NCBI GenBank assembly: GCA_031417555.1
Contig: JANOVV010000016.1
Coordinates: 1-48,688, forward strand
Direction: 5' to 3'
Source of the DNA: JADKIH01 sp031417555
GTDB lineage: Bacteria; Bacteroidota; Bacteroidia; AKYH767-A; 2013-40CM-41-45
DNA: 48,688 bases
This document shows, one piece after another, positions 33,895 through 42,495 of the stretch (the stretch's first letter is position 1; each line of letters starts with the position of its first letter). Both the position numbers and the translations under genes were made by a program. The notes beneath the pieces are model-generated. The model was not told the origin of the DNA and made no database searches. It worked only from the letters and a program-made list of their open reading frames with translations.

Positions 33895-36800
33895 ATGAAA
33901 ATGAAATCAGCTTCTACTAATGAAAAAAAATCTTCTCCTAAGACAAAAAGCAGTAATGAGTCATTGTCAAATCATCCAATTGAATCATCCAACCTTTTTC
34001 CTGTAGTAGGTATAGGTGCTTCGGCAGGGGGATTAGATGCATTTAAAAGACTACTCAAAGCAATTCCGGAAAATTCGGGAATGGCTTATGTGTTGGTACA
34101 ACATTTAGATCCTAATCATGAAAGTCTTTTACCAGAAATCTTGCAAAAAGTAACAAGTATTCCTGTGATTGAAATTGCTGATGATATTAAAGTGCAGCCC
34201 AATCATATTTACGTTATCCCCAGCAACAAAATGATGGTAGCAACGGATGGTGTTTTACTACTTGCCCCCCGCCCTGCAAAAAGCAACACTGAACGAAACC
34301 TGCCCATTGACCTTTTCTTTAATTCGCTTGCTGAAGTACATCAAACACATGCTATCGGTGTGGTGTTATCGGGTACTGCTTCCGATGGAACATTGGGATT
34401 GAAAGCCATTAAAGACCAGGGGGGCATAACGTTCGCACAAGATGGAGCATCTGCAGAATATGATAGTATGCCGAATAGTGCTGTGCAGGCTGGTGTAGTC
34501 GATTTTATTCTTCCGCCGGAAGAAATACCACAAAAACTTTTAGAAGTCACCAGTAAAATAATGCTCAGTGACGATTATCTGCAAAACATTCCAAAACAAG
34601 AGGAAGATGTTTTTAAACAAATTCTCTCTTTGTTGCGGATCCGAAAGGGCGTGGACTTTACATATTACAAACAAACCACTATCCGTCGCAGAATACTACG
34701 CAGGATGGTAGTAAATAAAGATGAAGAGCCCGCTCACTATCTAAAATTTTTAAGGGGAAATACTCAAGAACAGGATTTATTATATCAGGATTTATTAATA
34801 CCGGTAACTTCTTTTTTCCGCGACAAAAAAGTCTTCGATAATTTATGCGAAAATGTTTTTCCGGCAATTGTAAAAAACAAAGTTCCCGGCGAAATAACAC
34901 GGATATGGGTGGCAGGCTGCAGTACCGGTCAGGAAGTGTATTCTTTTGCAATTTGTTTTAAAGAATTTTTAGGCGATAATCATGAAAGAATACAAATTTT
35001 TGGCACCGACCTCAGCGAACCTGCAATTACAAAAGCCCGAATCGGCATCTATGAAAAAAACGAAGTAAATGATGTGTCGCCTCATCGACTAAAGGAGTAT
35101 TTTTCAAAAACCAATGGCGGTTACCAGGTAAATAAAAGCATTAGGGATATGTGTGTGTTTGCTCACCACAATTTTTTAAAAGACCCACCCTTTGGCAAGA
35201 TGGATTGTATAAGCTGCCGCAATGTGCTTATTTATATGGAGCCATATTTACAGAAGAAGGCGCTTACCACCTTTCATTATGCTCTAAACCCAAAAGGCTT
35301 TTTATTACTTGGAAAATCAGAAACCACCGCTGGTGTTCCCGACCTATTTGCTGCCGAAGGAAAAAACGATAAATTATATACCCGAAAAGATGCGCCCGGA
35401 AGGTTTATCCAGGTAACAAGCCAGCGAAGCGAACAAATTTTGAGCCGTGCAAATGAATATTCCAAAAGCGATTCCGATAGCTATCGGAACCGCACCGACT
35501 TTCAAAAAACGGCTGATGATATTTTACTTACAAAATATACTCCGGCCGGAGTGGTAGTAAACGAAACAATGGACATTGTACATTTCCGTGGTAACACTGC
35601 AAACTATTTAGAACAGGCTCCCGGCAAACCCAGCCATAATTTATTGTTGATGGCAAAAAACGGTTTGGGTTTTGAGCTGCGTAATATTTTGCACAAAGCA
35701 AAAAAAGATAAGACAAAAGTTATAAAAGAAAATATCCCTGTACATGTAAACGGCAGCCTCCGCAATATTTCTATTGAAGCCATTCCACTGCCCAATACCC
35801 TGGAACCTTATTACCTTATACTCTTTCACGACAATAATTTAAATGACACCGATGAATCAGCAATAATCCACAAGAAAAAAACTTTCGCTAAAACAAAAAA
35901 AGACGAAAAAGATATTCGCATACAAATGCTGGAACAGGAACTGGCACAGGCCCGTGAAGATATGCGCAGCATAACCGAAGACCAGGAAGCATCTAACGAA
36001 GAACTGCAAAGTGCCAATGAAGAATTGCTTAGTGGCAGCGAAGAATTACAAAGCCTGAACGAGGAATTGGAGACAAGTAAGGAAGAATTGCAAAGCACCA
36101 ACGAAGAACTCACCGTTTTAAACCACGAATTAGTTGGCCTGAACGAACAGGTAACAGATGCAAGAAATTATTCTGAATCTATAGTGGCCACTCTTTATCA
36201 GCCTTTAGTGGTGCTAGATAAAAACCTTAGGGTAAAAACGGCGAACAAGGCTTTTTATAAAACATTTGAAGTAAATGAACAGGAAACAGAAGGGGTGTTG
36301 ATTTACGACCTGGGCAACCGGCAATGGAATATTCCCGAGCTGCGAACCCTGCTGGAAGAAATTTTGCCACAAAAAAAACAGATCAGCGATTTTGAAGTAA
36401 GACACAACTTTTTATCTATTGGCGAACGAATAATTTTATTGAATGCCCTGGAAATAACAAGAGAAAAAAAGGATGAAAAGTTAATCCTGCTCTCCATTGA
36501 AGATGTAACCGAAAGGAAACATGCAGTAAGGAAGATGGAAGAAAGCGAAACACAATTTAATACCCTTGCCAACAACATTCAAAACCTTGCCTGGATGGCA
36601 AATGCCGATGGCTGGATTTTTTGGTATAACGACCGCTGGTATGAGTACACCGGTACTACACCCGAAGAAATGAAAGGCTGGGGATGGAAGTCGGTACATG
36701 ATCCCAAACAATTACCTGCCGTTTTAGAAAGATGGCAGCACTCCATAAGCACCGGCGAATCTTTTGAAATGACATTTCCTTTGATGGGTACAGATAAATT

Positions 36801-38487
36801 ATTTCGCCCATTTCTCACCAGGGTAATACCTATGAAGGATGAAACCGGAAAAGTGATGCGCTGGGTTGGAACAAATACCGACATCAGTGAACAAAAGATA
36901 CAAATGGAAATTACTGAAGAGAGCGAAAAAAAATTCAGGCAAATGGCAGAATTAATGCCTCAAAAAATCTGGACCTCTGATGAAGAAGGCAATAAAAATT
37001 ATTTTAATCAAACTTTGCTCGACTATTCCGGATACTCTTTCGAAGAATTAAAAGGTAGTGGATGGCAAAAAATTATTCATCCCGATGATTGGGAAAAAAA
37101 CAAAAATCAATGGGCAGAATCCATTAGAACAGGAAAAAATTATGAGGCAGAAAACAGGTTACTTAGGAAAGACGGAAAATATTTATGGCATCTTACCATG
37201 GCAATAGCTTTAAAAGATGAGGATGGCAAAATAAAAATGTGGATAGGTACTAAAACTGAAATACAAGAACAGAGAGAACACAATGAAGAATTAGAAAAAG
37301 CAAAAAATAATGCTGAACAGGAAAAACAAATAGCAGAAGAGGCAGTGAAGGCAAAGCAACAATTTTTGTCGAATATGAGCCACGAAATAAGAACACCAAT
37401 GAATGCAATTGTCGGATTTACTAATGTGGTATTAAAAACAGAGTTAAATAAAAAGCAAAAAGAATATATAAATGCAATTAAAATATCAGGCGATGCTTTG
37501 ATCGTTTTAATTAATGATATACTTGATCTTGCCAAAGTAGATGCAGGAAAAATGACGTTTGAACAAATCTCATTTAATTTATTTGAGTCTATTTCCGGTA
37601 TGCTTCATTTGTTTGAAACAAAAATCAAGGAAAAAAATTTAGAATTAATTAAAAAATATGATCCTAATATCCCTGAATTTTTAGTGGGTGACCCGATGCG
37701 TTTGCGTCAAATAATTTTAAATCTGTTAAGCAATGCTGTTAAGTTTACAACTGAAGGAAAAATAACAATTATTGTTCAATTGTTGAAAGAAGATGCAGAA
37801 AAAGTAACTATCGAATTTACTGTTTCAGATACAGGTATTGGTATTCCTAAAGATCAATTGGAAAATATTTTTGATAATTTTGGTCAAGCCAACTATGAAA
37901 CTCCAAGATTATATGGGGGAACAGGCCTTGGACTAGCTATCGTTAAAAAACTAGTTGAACTTCAGGGTGGATCAATTACATTAAACAGCAAAGTAGGCAA
38001 AGGCTCCTCTTTTAGTTTTGTGCTGAGTTTTGAAAAAACACATGCAAAGACAGAAATGGAAACAGCTAGTGGAGTTCACTTGATCCACAAAGGTTCCATC
38101 GAAGAGGGTAAAGTAAAAAACATTAAAGTTTTAGTTGTTGAAGATATGGCATTAAATCAACTTTTAATAAAAATAGTATTAGAAGATTTAGGGTTTGAAT
38201 TGGACATTGCCGATAATGGCAAAATCGCCATAGAAAAACTACAAAATAATTTTTATGATATTATTTTAATGGATTTACAAATGCCTGAAATGAACGGCTT
38301 TGAAGCTACTACATACATTCGAAATGAAATGAATTCTCAAATCCCCATCATCGCTCTAACTGCAGATGTAACCACTATGGATATTGAAAAATGCATTAAA
38401 TTTGGAATGAATGATTATATATCAAAACCGATTGACGAAAAAATATTATATAACAAAATCATAAAGTATATTAAAAAACCGATTTAA
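33895..38487 (+). CDS. CheB-CheR-PAS hybrid histidine kinase with C-terminal receiver
   Basis: 1530 aa. CheB-like methylesterase about 35-225 (GIGASAGG with nucleophile Ser43; VQHLDPNH; GTASDGTLG). CheR-like methyltransferase about 239-497 (SAM loop VAGCSTGQEVYSFA; SCRNVLIYM). Coiled coil about 679-752 with repeated SxEELQS/NEEL units. Three PAS domains follow at about 755-876, 882-1000 and 1005-1124. HisKA has His1163 in SHEIRTPMN; HATPase has DTGIGIP and GGTGLGLAIV; the receiver has phospho-acceptor Asp1460 in LMDLQMPEMNGF. All key motifs are present. No chemoreceptor or other che gene is near, so it is an orphan sensory protein, soluble by appearance. The codons of about 35100-36900 look more GC-rich than those after 37000, suggesting a mosaic origin. 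Confidence 0.95.
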   Translation: MKMKSASTNEKKSSPKTKSSNESLSNHPIESSNLFPVVGIGASAGGLDAFKRLLKAIPENSGMAYVLVQHLDPNHESLLPEILQKVTSIPVIEIADDIKVQPNHIYVIPSNKMMVATDGVLLLAPRPAKSNTERNLPIDLFFNSLAEVHQTHAIGVVLSGTASDGTLGLKAIKDQGGITFAQDGASAEYDSMPNSAVQAGVVDFILPPEEIPQKLLEVTSKIMLSDDYLQNIPKQEEDVFKQILSLLRIRKGVDFTYYKQTTIRRRILRRMVVNKDEEPAHYLKFLRGNTQEQDLLYQDLLIPVTSFFRDKKVFDNLCENVFPAIVKNKVPGEITRIWVAGCSTGQEVYSFAICFKEFLGDNHERIQIFGTDLSEPAITKARIGIYEKNEVNDVSPHRLKEYFSKTNGGYQVNKSIRDMCVFAHHNFLKDPPFGKMDCISCRNVLIYMEPYLQKKALTTFHYALNPKGFLLLGKSETTAGVPDLFAAEGKNDKLYTRKDAPGRFIQVTSQRSEQILSRANEYSKSDSDSYRNRTDFQKTADDILLTKYTPAGVVVNETMDIVHFRGNTANYLEQAPGKPSHNLLLMAKNGLGFELRNILHKAKKDKTKVIKENIPVHVNGSLRNISIEAIPLPNTLEPYYLILFHDNNLNDTDESAIIHKKKTFAKTKKDEKDIRIQMLEQELAQAREDMRSITEDQEASNEELQSANEELLSGSEELQSLNEELETSKEELQSTNEELTVLNHELVGLNEQVTDARNYSESIVATLYQPLVVLDKNLRVKTANKAFYKTFEVNEQETEGVLIYDLGNRQWNIPELRTLLEEILPQKKQISDFEVRHNFLSIGERIILLNALEITREKKDEKLILLSIEDVTERKHAVRKMEESETQFNTLANNIQNLAWMANADGWIFWYNDRWYEYTGTTPEEMKGWGWKSVHDPKQLPAVLERWQHSISTGESFEMTFPLMGTDKLFRPFLTRVIPMKDETGKVMRWVGTNTDISEQKIQMEITEESEKKFRQMAELMPQKIWTSDEEGNKNYFNQTLLDYSGYSFEELKGSGWQKIIHPDDWEKNKNQWAESIRTGKNYEAENRLLRKDGKYLWHLTMAIALKDEDGKIKMWIGTKTEIQEQREHNEELEKAKNNAEQEKQIAEEAVKAKQQFLSNMSHEIRTPMNAIVGFTNVVLKTELNKKQKEYINAIKISGDALIVLINDILDLAKVDAGKMTFEQISFNLFESISGMLHLFETKIKEKNLELIKKYDPNIPEFLVGDPMRLRQIILNLLSNAVKFTTEGKITIIVQLLKEDAEKVTIEFTVSDTGIGIPKDQLENIFDNFGQANYETPRLYGGTGLGLAIVKKLVELQGGSITLNSKVGKGSSFSFVLSFEKTHAKTEMETASGVHLIHKGSIEEGKVKNIKVLVVEDMALNQLLIKIVLEDLGFELDIADNGKIAIEKLQNNFYDIILMDLQMPEMNGFEATTYIRNEMNSQIPIIALTADVTTMDIEKCIKFGMNDYISKPIDEKILYNKIIKYIKKPI
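35476..35485. repeat. GATAGCTATC palindrome copy inside the kinase gene
   Basis: One of four copies of this 10-bp palindrome, here extended to CCGATAGCTATCGG (35474-35487) and read in frame as part of SKSDSDSYRNRTD. The others lie at 7443, 7931 and 27909. Confidence 0.8.
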
Positions 38488-38527
38488 AAAAATAAAACCT
38501 GAATACCGACTATTAAAAAAATATTTT

Positions 38528-39229
38528 TTACAACTTACGTGCCGAAAGATAAATACTCTTTCCTATCGGAGCCTGGATGAATTTTTCAATATAATTTGTA
38601 AACGGAACAACAAGCTTGTCATACAGTTTTACTGCTGTTGGATTAAGATCTCCGCTTTTACTTAGTAATTTATTTATCCATAAAGCTCCATAACCAAGAA
38701 GTTCATGATAACGTAATTCTTCTATTGTAAATCCCGCAGCCAATGTTTTGGCTCTTATCTCTTTCAATGTATAGCGGCGAAAATGCCCAATCTTTTTATC
38801 AAATGCTGAATATAATTCCATTCTTGCCGGTACATAAATAAAAAGTCTTCCCCCAACTTTCAGCTTATCATAAAATTGATTCAGAAAAAATTGATCGTTT
38901 TCCAAATGTTCCAAAACATCAATAAGATACAGGCAATCCAATTCTACAGAAACTTCATCCATCGAATTAAAAACTTTTACGGTAGATGATAAACTTTTTA
39001 CATAAGACGAATCAATCTCTACAGCGTATAATTCAAGATTCTTTCTTGAAATAAATCTTCTGATAAACTCGCCTTTACCTGCACCAAATTCAAGTATTTT
39101 AACCGATCGATCGATGTCATCCAATTTCAAATTTTTTACTATAAGTTTTTCAATCGATCGGTTTCGGTTTGGAGCATACAAAGAAATAATATCAAGTACT
39201 GCATCGCCGCTGTATTTTATTGAATTCAT
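38528..39229 (-). CDS. Class I SAM-dependent methyltransferase
   Basis: 233 aa with the SAM-binding motif ILEFGAGKGEFIRRF near residue 45, the acidic end of strand 2 (YAVEID) and the LYLIDVLEHLENDQFFL motif of UbiE/Coq5-like small-molecule methyltransferases. The C-terminal YTLKEIRAKTLAAGFTIEEL block fits that group. It starts one base after the stop of the glycosyltransferase gene, so the two are co-transcribed. The acceptor is probably a glycan or lipid intermediate, inferred from that pairing. Confidence 0.85.
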   Translation of the reverse strand: MNSIKYSGDAVLDIISLYAPNRNRSIEKLIVKNLKLDDIDRSVKILEFGAGKGEFIRRFISRKNLELYAVEIDSSYVKSLSSTVKVFNSMDEVSVELDCLYLIDVLEHLENDQFFLNQFYDKLKVGGRLFIYVPARMELYSAFDKKIGHFRRYTLKEIRAKTLAAGFTIEELRYHELLGYGALWINKLLSKSGDLNPTAVKLYDKLVVPFTNYIEKFIQAPIGKSIYLSARKL

Positions 39230-39230
39230 T

Positions 39231-40151
39231 TTATCTGATTTCCTTATAAACCGAAACAGGTGGCATCATTGTCCTGTATTGCGAAAGATTTAAAAGTAAA
39301 ACACCGATAACAAAGAAGCCCATACAAACGAGTGCAGCCGTGAGCAATCCAATACCAAATGTACTTGACCAGCCTAAAATAGGATAAGAAGTAAATATTT
39401 TTAAATATAAAATGTATCCAATGGTAATTAATATTAATATAAAAAGTATTATAAAAAGTTTTAGAAATACCATTAGCAATGACTGAGCATATTCTACAAA
39501 TGACCGGAATGCATGATGAACCAAACTTGTCAGGTTCATTCTTGTGTCACCGCCAATTCTCGGACGACGGTCAAATGAGATAGTAGCTGATTTAAATTGC
39601 AGTTTAGACAAAAATGCAGCGAAATGAATAAACGTTCTTGAGCTTGCAATGGCAATTACTTTATCGCTAACAAGACAATAATTTCCAAAGTTCATTTTTT
39701 TCTTCGTCAAAAAACGGAAAAACATCCTGTAAATGCGGTAGGAAAAACGAAAAAATAATTTCTCAGTACGTTTGCCACGAATGACATGAACAATGTGGTT
39801 CTTCCTTAATGATAACAATTCAGGAATTGCCCGAGGGTCGTCTTCGCCATCTCCATCAAGAATAATAGCGCAGCTTGCTTTGTTAGTATGTGCAAACAAT
39901 AAACCCTGAGCTATAGCGCCTTGATGGCCAATATTAAAAGGTAGCGTTAGAACTTTCAATTTAAGATTACCGTTATTTTGAAAAGTGGTAAGTAATGAAA
40001 GCGTATCGTCGGTTGAACAATCATCCACTACAACCAACGTACACCTTTCATTTTGCTCATTCAATATTTGCTCAATTTCGAGAATCAATTGGATAATTGT
40101 CGGCCCTTCGTTGAAACAAGGAATGATTATAAATACTTCTTCCTGATACAT
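39231..40151 (-). CDS. Family 2 glycosyltransferase, membrane-anchored
   Basis: 306 aa. A GT-A domain opens with FIIIPCFNEGPTI, then VVVDDCSTDDTL and the metal site ILDGDGEDDPRA. Two C-terminal membrane segments follow (about 225-255 and 265-290). This is the DPM1/GtrB-like layout that transfers a sugar to polyprenyl phosphate or a lipid carrier at the inner membrane. It lies one base upstream of the methyltransferase gene. Its start is at the edge of a palindrome-rich gap. Confidence 0.88.
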   Translation of the reverse strand: MYQEEVFIIIPCFNEGPTIIQLILEIEQILNEQNERCTLVVVDDCSTDDTLSLLTTFQNNGNLKLKVLTLPFNIGHQGAIAQGLLFAHTNKASCAIILDGDGEDDPRAIPELLSLRKNHIVHVIRGKRTEKLFFRFSYRIYRMFFRFLTKKKMNFGNYCLVSDKVIAIASSRTFIHFAAFLSKLQFKSATISFDRRPRIGGDTRMNLTSLVHHAFRSFVEYAQSLLMVFLKLFIILFILILITIGYILYLKIFTSYPILGWSSTFGIGLLTAALVCMGFFVIGVLLLNLSQYRTMMPPVSVYKEIR

Positions 40152-40262
40152 GATTGCAATGTAGTATTTTGGAGTAAATTAATATTGACGATTGCAATTT
40201 TTGATTTAGTTAGTAAACTCAAAACTCACTTCTGGATAACAATTGGCTTTCTTGTATAATAG

Positions 40263-40554
40263 AACTCACAAGATCCCTTCTGGATGACAAATGGAATATT
40301 TTATAGAACGATTGAAGAAACTCACAAGATTCCTTCTGAAAATTCTGAAAGAATATTGTGAGTTTTTCCTCAATACCACAAGTCATCCAGAAGGGCAATG
40401 TCATTAAGTTAAGGATCTAATGCCACAAAAACACAAAGACACAAAATTGTTGGTATTTAATTTTTGTTTTTTTAGTGCTTTTGTGTTTTTGTGGCAAAAA
40501 AAACATGACCCGTAGCTTAACTTAATGACATTGCCAGAAGGGAACTTGTGAGTT
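40263..40554. repeat. Second nested inverted-repeat element in a divergent gap
   Basis: Gap 40152-40693 lies between the glycosyltransferase (-) and mutY (+). It holds no credible gene but has four levels of inverted repeat. Outermost: 40263-40283 with 40534-40554, 20 of 21 bases. Next: 40394-40413 with 40516-40535, 20 bp perfect. Inside it: 40421-40437 with 40480-40496, 17 bp perfect (TGCCACAAAAACACAAA). A side hairpin pairs 40318-40327 with 40356-40365. The phrase CCAGAAGGG and its complement recur along the gap. No transposase is seen. Confidence 0.75.
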
Positions 40555-40693
40555 AAAGAATCTACAAATAAAGAGCTCTGAATTTTATTCGGATATTAGC
40601 AGTTGCTAAGGAGACTTCGTTTCTGATCTTTCACCGGGAAGATTGAAAAAATTGCCCGGTTTAACAAAATTATATTTCATTGAATAGATACTT

Positions 40694-41788
40694 ATGAATT
40701 TTGGTTCAATTATTATATCCTGGTATACAAAAAATAAACGTGATCTTCCCTGGAGAAAAACGCGAAATCCATATCTAATATGGCTTTCAGAAATTATCCT
40801 TCAGCAAACAAGAATTGAGCAAGGGCTTTCTTACTATCTGCGTTTTGCTGAAAAATATCCTGATGTGAAATCTTTGGCAAGAGCTAAAGAAGATGATGTT
40901 TTGAGATTATGGCAAGGGCTTGGTTATTATTCCAGAGCAAGAAATATGCATCACACAGCAAAACGTATTGTTGATGAATTCTCCGGAAAATTTCCTTCGG
41001 ACTATTCAACTATTCTATCGTTAAACGGCATTGGTGATTATACTGCGGCTGCCATAGCTTCATTTGCCTTTGATCAGAAATATCCTGTCGTGGATGGAAA
41101 TGTTTTTCGCTTCTTAAGCAGACATTTTGAAATTAAAACACCTATTGATACATCGGCCGGGAAAAAAGAATTTACAGAACTGGCCGGGCAACTGATTAAA
41201 GATTTTCCTCCGGCAATATTCAATCAGTCTATTATGGAATTTGGAGCACGTGTTTGCCGACCTTCAAATCCCGATTGTACGAATTGTCCGTTAAATGCAT
41301 CTTGCTTCTCTTTCAAGAATAAAACTGTTTTTTCATTTCCCGTTAAAAAAAATAAAATCAAAACGAAAAAAAGGTTTTTCAATTATTTGTTCATCCGAAA
41401 TAAAGACACATTTATAATAAGAAAAAGAAAAGAAAAAGACATTTGGCAGGGACTTTATGATTTTCCATTGATTGAATCCAAAGAAAATATTACTGAAAAA
41501 TTATTTTTTGATTCTGTTGAATGGAAAAAAACATTCCGAGGTAAAAAAGTTAAACTTCATTCTATAAGCACTGAGTTTAAACATATACTTAGTCACCAAC
41601 ATATTCATGCTAAATTTTACGAAATTTCAGCCGATCTTTCTTTGTTTAAAGAGCCAAATCCTGAATGGAAAAAAGTAAATGATCAATCCATTAAAAAGTA
41701 CGCCTTACCTCGATTGATCGAAATTTATCTTGAAAACAGAATCGGTTATACAGGAATTGATCAAAAATCAGGAAAAAAAGAAGCTTAA
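40694..41788 (+). CDS. mutY: A/G-specific adenine glycosylase MutY
   Basis: 364 aa. The helix-hairpin-helix catalytic core is clear: DLPWRKTRNPYLIWLSEIIL then QQTRIEQ with the catalytic Glu, LNGIGDYTAAAIASFAFDQK then VVDGNVFR with the catalytic Asp. The iron-sulphur cysteines fit C-x6-C-x2-C-x5-C (CRPSNPDCTNCPLNASC). A NUDIX-like C-terminal domain follows. It removes adenine mispaired with 8-oxoguanine. It is the first gene of the mutY-ssb-gldE-gldD cluster. Confidence 0.95.
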   Translation: MNFGSIIISWYTKNKRDLPWRKTRNPYLIWLSEIILQQTRIEQGLSYYLRFAEKYPDVKSLARAKEDDVLRLWQGLGYYSRARNMHHTAKRIVDEFSGKFPSDYSTILSLNGIGDYTAAAIASFAFDQKYPVVDGNVFRFLSRHFEIKTPIDTSAGKKEFTELAGQLIKDFPPAIFNQSIMEFGARVCRPSNPDCTNCPLNASCFSFKNKTVFSFPVKKNKIKTKKRFFNYLFIRNKDTFIIRKRKEKDIWQGLYDFPLIESKENITEKLFFDSVEWKKTFRGKKVKLHSISTEFKHILSHQHIHAKFYEISADLSLFKEPNPEWKKVNDQSIKKYALPRLIEIYLENRIGYTGIDQKSGKKEA

Positions 41789-41921
41789 CAACAATTTTTT
41801 ATTTTCGAACGCTTTATCTTCTTATATTAACCATAAGAATGAATCCTTCATAAACAGTTTCTTTCAGGCTTCTTCTGTATTTATCTTTGAATAAATTTTA
41901 AACAAATAAAAAATAAATCAA

Positions 41922-42335
41922 ATGAGTGGTGTAAACAAAGTAATCCTGGTAGGACATGTAGGCAAGGATCCTGAAGTCCGCTACCTTGAAGGAGGCGTTG
42001 CAGTGGCACGTTTACCTTTAGCGACGAGTGAATCGTATAAAAATAAAGAAGGACAAAAAATCGAACAAACCGAGTGGCACAACATAGTATTGTGGCGAGG
42101 TCTGGCGGAAATTACCGAAAAATATGTACGGAAAGGGAGACTGATCTATATTGAAGGTAAGATTCGTTCTCGCAGTTATGGTGATGAAAACAATAAAAAG
42201 TACATCACAGAAATAATTGCCGATTCAATGACCATGTTAGGCGGTCCGCGGGTTGAGGATTCAAATTCTCATACCAACGAAACGCCGGCAGCAGAGTCTA
42301 TTTTAAACGATTCTCCGGAAGGTAATTTGCCATAG
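41922..42335 (+). CDS. ssb: Single-stranded DNA-binding protein with unusual C-terminus
   Basis: 137 aa with a full OB fold: NKVILVGHVGKDPEVRYLEG, TEWHNIVLWRGLAEI, KYVRKGRLIYIEGKIRSRSY. It coats ssDNA and recruits repair partners through an acidic C-terminal tip normally ending in DDLPF-like sequence. Here the protein ends SPEGNLP, so the terminal Phe and the acidic run are missing. The rest of the tail (EDSNSHTNETPAAES) is short. It lies 133 bases after mutY and upstream of gldE. Confidence 0.93.
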   Translation: MSGVNKVILVGHVGKDPEVRYLEGGVAVARLPLATSESYKNKEGQKIEQTEWHNIVLWRGLAEITEKYVRKGRLIYIEGKIRSRSYGDENNKKYITEIIADSMTMLGGPRVEDSNSHTNETPAAESILNDSPEGNLP

Positions 42336-42422
42336 AAATTAACTTTCTTTAGAGGACGGATTGATTTAGTAACAGGTATTAGGTATCAAGTATTCAATAA
42401 TTAATAAAAATCTTGATATTTG

Positions 42423-42441
42423 ATACCTGATACTTGATACT
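42423..42441. repeat. Dispersed 19-bp repeat, inverted copy 2
   Basis: Exact reverse complement of 9499-9517. It lies in a short imperfect inverted repeat (about 42379-42429) between ssb and gldE. Confidence 0.6.
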
Positions 42442-42495
42442 CTTTTTCGTAGCTTGCGGCTTAAATTTTATATCGTTAATCAATTATACATAAAC

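Noticed and set aside
40219..40404. Minus-strand ORF of about 61 aa in the glycosyltransferase/mutY gap
   Set aside because: It is made of the inverted-repeat sequence, has no start signal and no recognisable family.
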